Source: CAZTWC01 sp964617105 [NCBI: uncultured Myxococcia bacterium] (GTDB lineage: Bacteria; CAZTWC01). From it: DNA of 6,923 nucleotides. The notes beneath the pieces are model-generated. The model was not told the DNA's origin. It searched no databases and worked only from the letters and a program-made list of their open reading frames with translations. Shown one piece after another: positions 1 to 6,334 of this stretch (position 1 is its first letter; each line of letters opens with the position of its first letter). The stretch spans positions 1-6,923 of the forward strand of contig CAZTWC010000207.1 in the NCBI GenBank assembly GCA_964617105.1, given 5' to 3'. Position numbers and translations under genes: made by a program.

Positions 1-259
1 AGAGGGGTTGATTGCCAATAATCATTTCTGCCTCTGAATAAAGAACTGCCTTGTTGTGCAAAAATCGTTTAGGCATTTTTTTGACCCGGATCCACTTTTT
101 TTTCAAAGGGATACCAGGCTTGATATTGCGACCCGCCACCAATACTTTGGCTGTTTCCCCCAAAGAGTGCATTTTTTTAAATTTGTTTGACCATAACCAT
201 AGGATCAATATACCTATCACTCCTAAGATTACCGCAAAAATGAGCACCGATTTTTTCAT
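1..259 (-). CDS. cpaB: CpaB/RcpC Flp pilus assembly protein (partial, C-terminus beyond the window)
   Basis: CpaB (RcpC) is a periplasmic, inner-membrane-anchored Tad component thought to work with the outer-membrane secretin CpaC/RcpA. Only the first 86 codons are inside the window. Visible are a short basic N-terminus (MKKS), a single membrane segment at about residues 5-22, and then the start of a SAF-type domain from about residue 36, with the characteristic stretch VLVAGRNIKPGIPLKKKWIR (39-58). The ATG at 259-257 overlaps the TGA of the upstream 343-aa gene as ATGA. A good Shine-Dalgarno (GGGAG, about 8 nt upstream) lies inside the end of that gene, which fixes this start. Family assignment rests on the anchor plus SAF pattern and the Tad operon context. 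The remainder, and presumably the secretin and ATPase genes, should lie to the left. Confidence 0.85.
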   Translation of the reverse strand, partial: MKKSVLIFAVILGVIGILILWLWSNKFKKMHSLGETAKVLVAGRNIKPGIPLKKKWIRVKKMPKRFLHNKAVLYSEAEMIIGNQPL

Positions 260-1287
260 GAAGTTCTCTCCCAATAGATAATCGTAACTTCGGTATTTCT
301 TATAGAATCGTCAACAGGAATCCTTACCTCATTTTTATCGTTCCCCACCACAATATGGCATTGCTCTTGTTGACGCATAAAATGGATACTCTTCTCTTCC
401 CCGGTCAATTGGTTGTCTGTCAAGTTCTGCGGGTCTATCTTGTCCAGGGCTTCATCATGAGATTCAGAAATTTTCCACCCCTTATTTCCCATGGCCCCCA
501 GATAAAATTGATACACCCTTTCAACCTCCTCTTGAATGCTATACACCACCAGATGATACCCCGATGGAGAACTTTTGTGCTCCACAGAAACCACTCTCAC
601 CGAACCGGGAAAACGGGGCACATGGGGAATATCTTTGCCTGGCGTATCCTGCCCCTGGTCAGCCACAAAATTGTGGATACTAAAATTACCTCCAGGATAA
701 AAGGTTGTATAGCGGGTGCCCTGGTTGGGCTGGGCCTCCGCCATCACCATCTTGGGTTGAAAAAACTCAGAGATATTACCGGTATTGCTAAATCGCTCCA
801 GCCGCTGGGTCAACTGTTCCAGGTTGTCATCCTCTACAAAAGCAGGTAAAAAAGATACCAATACCCCCTTGTGTTCATTTTCAACCCGCATGGAAAACCC
901 AATCTCCTCCACCAGGTATTTTAAAGCCGCCTCCTTATACCAATTTTTTCCTACAATCTTTTCTACCCATCTTTTCAGGGGCGGCCGGCTATCCATCTGC
1001 GGCCAATAAAAGTCAAGCACCTGCTTGATAGAATCCTGAGTATGATCGAACTCCATAAAAACCGGCAGATTATTGATTGAGAGTTCCATCTGCCCGCTAC
1101 TTTTTTCACCTGCCAAGCCCAAATATTTGGGAATACCCATAATAGGACCGCCATGCTCCATAAAAACCGTAGCTAAAGCCTGAGGTTGCCGAAAGGGATT
1201 GTAATAATGGATAAGGCCGATAAAAACCGACAAAAACAGACCAAAAACCAATAAGAGTTTTAGTAATATTTTAAAAAACGTTTTCAT
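256..1287 (-). CDS. Unrecognised membrane-anchored protein of the Tad locus (343 aa)
   Basis: I do not recognise a named family. An uncleaved-looking N-terminal membrane anchor (about residues 4-26, no clear AxA or lipobox) precedes about 315 residues that should lie in the periplasm. Two stretches resemble each other: FMEFDHTQDSIKQVLDFYWP (77-96), and HLVVYSIQEEVERVYQFYLG (245-264) followed by GNKGWKI (267-273). Both read as a beta strand, an acidic/amphipathic helix and an FY pair, so the protein may contain a duplicated small alpha/beta domain. The second copy is preceded by VPRFPGSVRVV (223-233) and followed by beta-rich sequence ending TEVTIIYWERTS. The gene is joined by ATGA overlaps both to the TadE-like gene upstream (1284-1287) and to cpaB downstream (256-259), so it is very likely co-translated with pilus components. 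There is no strong Shine-Dalgarno of its own, consistent with coupling. A role as an accessory Tad envelope protein is inferred from position only. Confidence 0.75.
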   Translation of the reverse strand: MKTFFKILLKLLLVFGLFLSVFIGLIHYYNPFRQPQALATVFMEHGGPIMGIPKYLGLAGEKSSGQMELSINNLPVFMEFDHTQDSIKQVLDFYWPQMDSRPPLKRWVEKIVGKNWYKEAALKYLVEEIGFSMRVENEHKGVLVSFLPAFVEDDNLEQLTQRLERFSNTGNISEFFQPKMVMAEAQPNQGTRYTTFYPGGNFSIHNFVADQGQDTPGKDIPHVPRFPGSVRVVSVEHKSSPSGYHLVVYSIQEEVERVYQFYLGAMGNKGWKISESHDEALDKIDPQNLTDNQLTGEEKSIHFMRQQEQCHIVVGNDKNEVRIPVDDSIRNTEVTIIYWERTS

Positions 1288-1910
1288 TTTGACAACGTAT
1301 CAAAAGTTCCCACCTGATCAGTGAGCAAATCAGAATCGGCTTCAGTATTGGGATTATGATTATTATACACCGCACAATCATCGGAGAGGGTGGCCTTTAA
1401 TTTTCCCTTCATAAAAGAGGAGTTATAATCAAAATCGACCCTGGATCTTTTAATACCGATAGATATGCCGGCAAAAGAGAGAGTCCGGCCAATAATCCCA
1501 TCCGAATCCGCGTCATCCTTAGAAATGGAATTATCGTTTTGAGCCGAATCTTCTATAGAGGTAACATTATTGTTTTGTTCTTCAGGGACCTGTTGGTTTA
1601 TCTCCTGGTTATCATTCAGGCTTTCCATTTTGGTTTTTAAATCTTCCTTATCAAAATCAGATTCATCTATCCCAGAGATGTGCAGGTTATCAACCATACC
1701 ACCAAAATAGATATTGGCCACCATATCCTTCATTTCCTGGTCCACTCCCTGGCCATTAGCCTTTTTCCAGGCCGTATAGCGGGCTGCCATCAGGGTCCGC
1801 TGCTTAAGCACATAAGCCTGGCCAAAATAGATTATCCCCCCGATAATCAAAAGAAAAACAGGCAGCATAATCGCCACCTCCACCATAGATTGACCTCGCT
1901 CAGATCTCAT
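1284..1910 (-). CDS. tadE: TadE-like minor pilin (pseudopilin), 208 aa
   Basis: TadE-type pseudopilins are processed by the prepilin peptidase and take part in Flp pilus biogenesis. The N-terminus has a very short basic leader (MRSERG) and a predicted cleavage at G6|Q7 with the conserved Glu at mature position +5 (E11). A hydrophobic segment follows (about 12-34), then the TadE-like block QRTLMAARYTAWKKA (37-51). Residues 83-140 are rich in Asp, Glu, Asn and Gln, look like low-complexity linker and are not conserved in kind. The last 65 residues look folded and contain the single cysteine (C179). The ATG at 1910 has GGAGG a few bases upstream, which supports this start. A 104-bp gap separates it from the TadG-like gene upstream, and its TGA overlaps the start of the next gene. 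The family call is firm; exact orthology among TadE/F/G is not. Confidence 0.8.
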   Translation of the reverse strand: MRSERGQSMVEVAIMLPVFLLIIGGIIYFGQAYVLKQRTLMAARYTAWKKANGQGVDQEMKDMVANIYFGGMVDNLHISGIDESDFDKEDLKTKMESLNDNQEINQQVPEEQNNNVTSIEDSAQNDNSISKDDADSDGIIGRTLSFAGISIGIKRSRVDFDYNSSFMKGKLKATLSDDCAVYNNHNPNTEADSDLLTDQVGTFDTLSK

Positions 1911-2014
1911 ATTCCTCCAAAATAAAGGTTGTGGGCTTTATAATACCTCAACCAGGTTTATATACAACTCAAAAACTGCGCCATTTCCTCCAGTTGAGAT
2001 AGAGTGCAGGGGGC

Positions 2015-3742
2015 TTAATGGACAATCATCATATCACCGATCTTCTCCATTAGGGAACCACTGCTGCCACTCATGTATTTGATAATTTCATTCACTTTGC
2101 TGTTAGAGTTGGGGTCGTTATTTTTTTTATTAGCCTCCAGCAAGGAATCGGAATATCCTCCCGGCCTTTCATGCAATTTAAAAGGCACCAGCCGGGCTTT
2201 CCAGCCCAAATCCCATAGACAGCTTACCTTATCGTCAGAATCTGCATCCTTTGCCTGGCAGGAGGAGTTGTAAAATTCTGCTTCGGCAAAGGTAATTATC
2301 CTGCTACCTTCATTACCCTGGTCAAAGAGTTTGTTTAGCACCTCGGATTTTATACCACTTTTGTAGGCAAAAGCCGCAAAGGAGAGTTCCCCTGCCTCTC
2401 GTAAAACATTAATTCCCTTTGGAAGGACTGCGGGGGCAATATCTCTGGAAGTTTGATCAAATTCTGTTTTGAACTTTTTTTTCTCTTTCCAGATGCAACC
2501 ATCAAAAGTGTACACTTCGTGGAATTTATAAACATCATTACAGTCTGGATATTTTGATTTTGCATCATCTGGTTCAGAATATTTGAACTTCAAAGATGTT
2601 TGGGGGCAATTTTCCAAGATTCTTATGCGTGTAGAATGGTTATTCTGATAACGCATATTTTTCATTTTATAACGCTTATATTTCACCTCTATTCCACTGT
2701 AAACCACCAGATTATCTTTACCTTTTATTGCAAAATTTTCATCTACTACCTTTTTAGGATATTTGAATTGAGATTGGTTCATTGAATATAATTTTTTTTC
2801 TTCTTTAATTGGATTACATATGCCTCCGCTATCACTAATTGGGTATTTTTCAAATCTATTAACCTGGTAAATGCTGCTTATTAAATCCATTTTCCATATA
2901 GTTTTCTCCAGATCTTCTCTTTTGTTTCTGCATTGAACGCAATCTTTACTGCCAGTAGTTATTTTTACATCAAAAGAGGTTTTATCATCACATAAAATTG
3001 CCACAATTCCATTAACGATCTCTTTTGCATATTTTTCTATAATACTAATTTTGTCTATAATATTACCAACAACTGGTATTTTTTTAATTGCATTTCTGGC
3101 ATATGTCGCTACCTGATTACATAGGTTTTTCAATGATCCTTTTTCTGCTGGCAATTTACAATAAGGCGGCCACCAGAACACCAAATCAGCATTATTGGCT
3201 TTGCCAACCCGGAAACTCTCAACCATGGCCCAGGCCGGCACTGTTTTGGCAATCACTTTTTGTACCTTCATTAAAATTATTTCTGTTTTTTCTAACACTT
3301 TGATTATATTATCGATCATATGTTGTACCCTGGACCACCACAATTTTATTTCTAAGTCTAAACCACACGCAGCACATGATAATCCAGCAGTAAACAAGAA
3401 GGTCCATGCGCAAGTAACGCAGATACCAAGCAATGTATATATAAAAACATCTACCGCTATCTTCAAAAACTTCAGTAACACTATAATGCTCATTATCAAC
3501 ACCATGACGATATTGACAAACACTATCATGTTCATCCCTTTGGCTTTTACTGCAGCGCCGGAATAGGCGGCGGCATCGGCAGCGGTCTGCATCTGGATCT
3601 TCTGGTGTACCCGAGCGCCGGTGTTTATCACCACCACCGCAAAGGCGACCAGCACAAAAATCACCAGCGCGATAAAGACTATGGCCTGACCGTGGTTGTC
3701 GTGATGTAGACGTTTAAGTTGATTGGTAAATATTTTCAGCAT
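2015..3742 (-). CDS. tadG: TadG-like pilus assembly protein with Tad-type N-terminal domain, cysteine-rich (575 aa)
   Basis: The first 65 residues match the putative Flp pilus-assembly (TadE/G-like, PF13400-type) N-terminus: a basic leader ending NHG18|QAIVF, a hydrophobic helix (about 20-39), NTGARVHQKIQMQT, and the signature QTAADAAAYSGA (52-63). Position +5 of the putative mature end is Phe, not Glu, as is usual for this class. Unusually, a second hydrophobic region (about 70-127) follows, able to cross the membrane two or more times and holding CVTC and CAAC pairs. The rest should be periplasmic and carries 11 further cysteines, including CVQC (268-271). Near the C-terminus, AEFYNS (487-493 area) and CLWDLGWKARLVPF (508-521) resemble a signature I associate with large TadG-like proteins of deltaproteobacteria. 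The ATG at 3742 overlaps the upstream stop by 7 nt (ATGCTGA), implying coupling. Confidence 0.78.
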   Translation of the reverse strand: MLKIFTNQLKRLHHDNHGQAIVFIALVIFVLVAFAVVVINTGARVHQKIQMQTAADAAAYSGAAVKAKGMNMIVFVNIVMVLIMSIIVLLKFLKIAVDVFIYTLLGICVTCAWTFLFTAGLSCAACGLDLEIKLWWSRVQHMIDNIIKVLEKTEIILMKVQKVIAKTVPAWAMVESFRVGKANNADLVFWWPPYCKLPAEKGSLKNLCNQVATYARNAIKKIPVVGNIIDKISIIEKYAKEIVNGIVAILCDDKTSFDVKITTGSKDCVQCRNKREDLEKTIWKMDLISSIYQVNRFEKYPISDSGGICNPIKEEKKLYSMNQSQFKYPKKVVDENFAIKGKDNLVVYSGIEVKYKRYKMKNMRYQNNHSTRIRILENCPQTSLKFKYSEPDDAKSKYPDCNDVYKFHEVYTFDGCIWKEKKKFKTEFDQTSRDIAPAVLPKGINVLREAGELSFAAFAYKSGIKSEVLNKLFDQGNEGSRIITFAEAEFYNSSCQAKDADSDDKVSCLWDLGWKARLVPFKLHERPGGYSDSLLEANKKNNDPNSNSKVNEIIKYMSGSSGSLMEKIGDMMIVH

Positions 3743-4683
3743 ATTATCTCAACTAAATGGGTTATATTCTGCCTTTTTGATACCCAAGAATATTGACTCT
3801 CCAAAGGCAGCACATATCGACTGCGCAAAATCAGGTAATAACCTGGTACTCCCATTTTTAGCAGGGAATAGTTACTGTCAAACACTTGGTTTAAATCATC
3901 CAGCGTCTCTTTATCCATGTCTCTTATTTGAATACCAAACAATTTATTTACCAATGGAATGGCGCAGAAAAAAAGATAGGTTACCTCTACTCCCACATCA
4001 TCGCCAGAAGAGTAATCAAAAGTTTCGGTTTCGCCATCCTTGAGTAAAGGTCCATTGTCTTTGGGATTAAATAGCCGGACTCCTGTGCCCAAAAAAGCAT
4101 ACGGCAACTTCAGTCCGGTTTTGAATACTTTGTAACTTGCCAAAGAACTCTCCGGAGCATAATCAACCGCTTTGGCCACACTTAACCCCCTGCTGCCACC
4201 ATCACCGATAACCATATTATTATCGCCAACCCGTAATAGTATTCTGGTGATCTCTTCATAATCAGATGGTATTTGTAACAATTTAGGAATAAAATCTGCC
4301 AGATTATCTTTTAGAAATTCTAAATAGGTGTCAATCCTGGGTGAAGGAGGGATCATTGCCATTACTGCTGCTTTTTTGATTCTCTCCATTTTGGCAGAAT
4401 CTTCGCCCTGCACCAGAACTCTGTTAGCCTCTTCATCAGGATATTTTTCCTGGTCTTCATCTGGAATTATTACTATGGCCGCCCTGGTAGCACAAAAGGC
4501 AGCATATTCAAGTAAAAGTTTCCCGGTATAGGCCAGGGAGAACTGAATAATCCCCATCACCAGCAGCATCACCACTGGAAATATGAGAATAAATTCGGTC
4601 ATGGCAGCGCCACTGGTTGGCCCCCAATTTACTTTTTCCAGTTTTTTCCCGATTAAACGTGATGTGAAGCGCAATATTAGCAT
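3736..4683 (-). CDS. tadE: TadE/TadG-like minor pilin (pseudopilin), 315 aa
   Basis: An N-terminal leader of 25 residues ends at a predicted prepilin-type site, G25|AAMTEF, with Glu at +5 (E30). A hydrophobic helix follows (about 31-52), then the TadE-like block LLLEYAAFCATRAAIV (56-71). Later family-like segments are IKKAAVMAMIPPSP (102-115), a hydrophobic stretch VEVTYLFFCAIPLVNKLFG (232-250) and YYLILRSRYVLPLESQY (282-298), which resembles the C-terminal patch of long TadE/TadG-like proteins. The ATG at 4683 directly follows an in-frame TAG, so no earlier start exists. No Shine-Dalgarno is visible, and the ATG at codon 28 would remove the leader, so 4683 is preferred. It lies 59 bp after tadV and overlaps the TadG-like gene by 7 nt. 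At 315 aa it is long for TadE, hence the broader name. Confidence 0.8.
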   Translation of the reverse strand: MLILRFTSRLIGKKLEKVNWGPTSGAAMTEFILIFPVVMLLVMGIIQFSLAYTGKLLLEYAAFCATRAAIVIIPDEDQEKYPDEEANRVLVQGEDSAKMERIKKAAVMAMIPPSPRIDTYLEFLKDNLADFIPKLLQIPSDYEEITRILLRVGDNNMVIGDGGSRGLSVAKAVDYAPESSLASYKVFKTGLKLPYAFLGTGVRLFNPKDNGPLLKDGETETFDYSSGDDVGVEVTYLFFCAIPLVNKLFGIQIRDMDKETLDDLNQVFDSNYSLLKMGVPGYYLILRSRYVLPLESQYSWVSKRQNITHLVEIIC

Positions 4684-4742
4684 CTAATAAAACCAAAATA
4701 GAACCTGTATTCCCTCAGTCCAGGCAGGCCAACTATCCTCCT

Positions 4743-5294
4743 TTACCCAGGGAAGAGGGGGTAAAATTGAACTATCTTATAATGATAATCTACCATGCAC
4801 AGAAAGTTCCCCAATAAAACTGCCAACCCAAAGGGCAAAGAGTTTCTATCTTTTTTTTCTATTGGCTGCGTCTTTAAATTAGGCATAAAAAAATATAAGA
4901 AAAACCGGCCCAAATTCTTTAAGTTTATTAATAGGGTTTTACGCCAAATAGACAGAATTATAGCCAATAATCCGCCGGCAATGATAGAATACAACACCAA
5001 ATTGATGGCTTGAGGATATCCAGCCAAAGCGCCGATAGCGCCTATTAATTTCACATCACCCCCACCCATGGCACCAAACATAAAAAGCAGGAAAAAGGGG
5101 ATAAAAACTATAATAAAGCCTAAAAAACTGGCATATAGACCGTCTAATCTGTATAGAAAAACATTAAGAAAAATCCCCAGAAGGATTCCCGGATAAGTGG
5201 CATGATTAAAGATTTTTTCATATTTTTTATCGGTGTAGGCGCAATATAGCAGCAGAATGGACAAAGCAGTAATAATTATAGGACTTTCAATCAC
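4743..5294 (-). CDS. tadV: TadV/CpaA type prepilin peptidase (A24 aspartic protease)
   Basis: This membrane aspartic protease cleaves the leader peptides of Flp prepilins and TadE-type pseudopilins on the cytoplasmic side. Both catalytic aspartates are present: D22 in AYTDKKYEKIFNHATYPG after the first helix, and D80 in the GxGD motif GAMGGGDVKL (74-83). About five to six hydrophobic segments are visible. The N-terminal methyltransferase domain of classical PilD enzymes is absent and the protein is 183 aa, typical of the TadV/CpaA branch. The start is GTG at 5294-5292. A GAGG Shine-Dalgarno 6 nt upstream supports it. That site and the first 8 nt of the gene lie inside the 3' end of the AAA-ATPase-like fragment. 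The gene sits between the pilin genes and the pseudopilin genes, as expected for tad loci. Family assignment is firm. Confidence 0.92.
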   Translation of the reverse strand: MIESPIIITALSILLLYCAYTDKKYEKIFNHATYPGILLGIFLNVFLYRLDGLYASFLGFIIVFIPFFLLFMFGAMGGGDVKLIGAIGALAGYPQAINLVLYSIIAGGLLAIILSIWRKTLLINLKNLGRFFLYFFMPNLKTQPIEKKDRNSLPFGLAVLLGNFLCMVDYHYKIVQFYPLFPG

Positions 5295-5562
5295 CTATTT
5301 CCTCACATACCTGGCATTTATCACCCACAAAAATCAAAATATATAAATTAATAAAAAATTTCCAATACAATTTACCAATTACATAGTTAGGAATAGTAAA
5401 AGTAATCTGTTCGCCCATAGGAGATTTAATGCTGGTTATTCCCAAATAGTAAAGCAAAGTAACAAAATCGTTGGGGCTAAACTCTTGTAATTGATCCTGG
5501 CTTAACAGGTTTAAAGCGGTTGGAGTCAAGGTAATTTGTCCATTTTTAAGTAACTCTTCCAT
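5287..5562 (-). pseudogene. Fragment of an AAA-ATPase-like (DUF1703 / PD-(D/E)XK family) gene
   Basis: This intact 91-codon frame resembles only an internal slice of the large AAA-ATPase-like proteins that carry a C-terminal DUF1703 nuclease-like domain. The recognisable block runs from MEELLKNGQITLT to GKLYWKFF (about residues 1-70) and includes NDFVTLLYYLGITSIKSP (31-48) and the IPNYVIGKLYW patch (57-67). These proteins normally exceed 500 aa. Here the ATP-binding N-terminus and the nuclease domain are both missing. The last 20 or so residues (INLYILIFVGDKCQVC and on) do not look like the family. No Shine-Dalgarno precedes the ATG. Its stop overlaps the tadV GTG by 8 nt, and its 3' end supplies the tadV ribosome-binding site. 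The likely reading is a decayed insertion inside the tad operon; a small translated peptide kept for coupling is the alternative. The family resemblance is by recall, not search. Confidence 0.55.
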
Positions 5563-5617
5563 TGCTGGATATCCCAGGATAAAAAGACAATAGATTTTAG
5601 AATCTTTGGTTCAATCA

Positions 5618-5648
5618 ATTGCTATATAATCAATCTGTATATAGCAAT
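5618..5648. repeat. 11-bp perfect inverted repeat with 9-bp spacer
   Basis: ATTGCTATATA (5618-5628) and TATATAGCAAT (5638-5648) are exact reverse complements around ATCAATCTG. It lies between the flp hairpin and the AAA-ATPase-like fragment. It could be a protein-binding dyad, an RNA hairpin in the operon transcript, or a scar of the event that brought in the fragment. A weak minus-strand promoter-like pair (TTCACC, 16 bp, TATACA) overlaps it but is not convincing. Confidence 0.5.
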
Positions 5649-5679
5649 ATTTTATTAGGTGAAAATATGGGTAATAGTA

Positions 5680-5703
5680 TAATTCCAAGGTGCTTTGGAA
5701 TTA
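5680..5703 (-). other. 9-bp hairpin downstream of flp, possible attenuator or mRNA-stabilising stem
   Basis: TAATTCCAA (5680-5688) and TTGGAATTA (5695-5703) pair perfectly around a 6-nt loop. The stem lies about 46 nt past the flp stop codon and before the rest of the operon. The run after it on the minus strand is not U-rich, so full termination is doubtful. Such a stem could protect an abundant pilin message or reduce readthrough into the tad assembly genes. Its arm CCTTGGAATTATA recurs at 6820-6832. Confidence 0.35.
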
Positions 5704-5749
5704 ATATAGATTACTCAGGGTTTCGCGTATCAGGCTAATTTACTAGTTA

Positions 5750-5950
5750 TTACTCCAATTTTTTTGTTGTTTCGAGTGTATTAAGTTCTTTTCCTTGAGA
5801 TTTGAATAAATTCGCAATATCCTGGCCAAAACCAGTAATGATCGCCGTTAAGGCAATAGCAATCAGGGTTATAATAATAATATATTCTGTAGTGGTGGCC
5901 CCCTCTTGATCTTGGTGGAAATTTTTAAAAAAAGATTTTATCTTTTTCAT
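5750..5950 (-). CDS. flp: Flp-type IVb prepilin (probable major pilus subunit)
   Basis: Flp prepilins are short subunits that polymerise into the Tad pilus after leader removal by TadV. This 66-aa protein has a basic 17-residue leader (MKKIKSFFKNFHQDQEG) and a cleavage site G17|ATTTEY with Glu at +5 and Tyr at +6, the diagnostic Flp pair. A hydrophobic helix rich in Ile, Ala and Thr (about 24-40) follows, then the Flp-like FGQDIANLFKSQG and a polar tail. The mature form would be 49 residues, normal for the family. The ATG at 5950 has a strong Shine-Dalgarno (AAGGAG, 8 nt spacing), the best in the operon and fitting an abundant product. A perfect TATAAT lies just upstream and a 9-bp hairpin follows the gene, suggesting separate expression control. 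Confidence 0.92.
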   Translation of the reverse strand: MKKIKSFFKNFHQDQEGATTTEYIIIITLIAIALTAIITGFGQDIANLFKSQGKELNTLETTKKLE

Positions 5951-5984
5951 TGGGCACTCTCCTTAATTAAATTTTTTCTCGGGT

Positions 5985-5990
5985 ATTATA
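5985..5990 (-). promoter_or_regulatory. Possible -10 element of a secondary promoter in front of flp
   Basis: A perfect TATAAT on the minus strand lies 35 nt upstream of the flp start codon, which would give a leader of about 28 nt containing the AAGGAG site. No acceptable -35 box is found at 16-18 bp spacing (ATACTG or TACTGG), and the -24/-12 pattern of sigma54 is not met. It could raise pilin output relative to the rest of the operon. This is weak evidence on its own in AT-rich DNA. Confidence 0.25.
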
Positions 5991-6024
5991 TAGTTTATTC
6001 CCAGGGCCAGTATTTATCTGACTT

Positions 6025-6040
6025 AACCAGATGCCTGGTT
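6025..6040 (-). other. Small hairpin after the first pilin gene
   Basis: AACCAG and CTGGTT form a 6-bp perfect stem with a 4-nt loop, 18 nt after the first pilin stop. No U-run follows on either strand, so this is not a standard intrinsic terminator. It could be an mRNA 3'-end or processing structure between the two pilin cistrons. Confidence 0.3.
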
Positions 6041-6058
6041 TATATCGCCTGAACCTGG

Positions 6059-6226
6059 TCAGGGAAAAGGTAACTCTATTATAAAGGTTATAAAGCGATA
6101 ATATTCGATTAGCGGATATAAGAGCGATGCTCCAACTATCCCTGCTACTATAGCCACCAGAGTAGTTAAAAGGGCATATTCGGTCATCACCTGACCGGAT
6201 TCGTTTTTTAACCTTTCAATAACCAT
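6059..6226 (-). CDS. Second Flp-like (type IVb) prepilin, first gene of the operon
   Basis: The sequence SGQVMTEYALLTTLVAIVAG carries a prepilin-type site with cleavage G|QVMTEY, Glu at +5 and Tyr at +6, followed by a hydrophobic helix. The mature part would be 44 residues. I chose the ATG at 6226, which gives a 55-aa protein with an 11-residue leader (MVIERLKNESG), the usual Flp size. The frame stays open to a TTG at 6304, which would give 81 aa with a 37-residue leader (MGFPVPDFDLEQKRIQAEKT and on). Neither start has a clear Shine-Dalgarno, so the longer form cannot be excluded, and the extra residues look protein-like. The C-terminus (YYRFITFIIELPFP) is more hydrophobic than that of the neighbouring Flp, so it may be a minor or specialised subunit rather than a duplicate. 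Confidence 0.78.
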   Translation of the reverse strand: MVIERLKNESGQVMTEYALLTTLVAIVAGIVGASLLYPLIEYYRFITFIIELPFP

Positions 6227-6334
6227 GAATAATGCTCTGGTAAAAGTTTTCTCCGCTTGTATTCTCTTCTGTTCCAAATCAAAGTCTGGGACAGGGAAAC
6301 CCAAAAGTATAAAACTACTTGTTATTCTTTATAT

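Noticed and set aside
355-1009. Plus-strand frames of 164 and 74 codons
   Set aside because: They lie opposite the 343-aa gene, lack Shine-Dalgarno sites and have no family-like composition; they are antisense shadows.
1958-1984. Minus-strand 8-codon ORF (MAQFLSCI) with GGAGG two bases upstream, in the gap between tadG and tadE
   Set aside because: Spacing is too tight and the peptide is tiny; a leader-peptide role has no support such as regulatory codons or a terminator pair.
2350-2568. Minus-strand 72-codon frame
   Set aside because: It is an out-of-frame shadow inside the TadG-like gene, whose own frame continues uninterrupted with conserved C-terminal motifs, so it is not a frameshift.
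3088-4043. Several plus-strand frames of 71-123 codons
   Set aside because: They are antisense to the TadG-like and TadE/TadG-like genes, whose minus-strand products show clear family motifs.
4508-4696. Minus-strand 62-codon frame beginning with TTG
   Set aside because: It overlaps the N-terminus of the 315-aa pseudopilin in another frame; only the latter shows the prepilin site and helix.
5592-5605. AGATT/AATCT stem followed by a T-rich run on the minus strand
   Set aside because: Only five A/T-rich pairs and a delayed U-run; too weak for a terminator call.
5667-5738. Plus-strand 23-codon ORF (MGNSIIPRCFG...) with AGGTG five bases upstream
   Set aside because: It is too short, on the opposite strand to the operon and crosses the flp hairpin; no recognisable family. 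Noted only because of the plausible start context.
5985-6010. Sigma54 promoter upstream of flp (TGGCCC region)
   Set aside because: The -12 GC pair is absent at the required spacing, so only a lone TATAAT remains.
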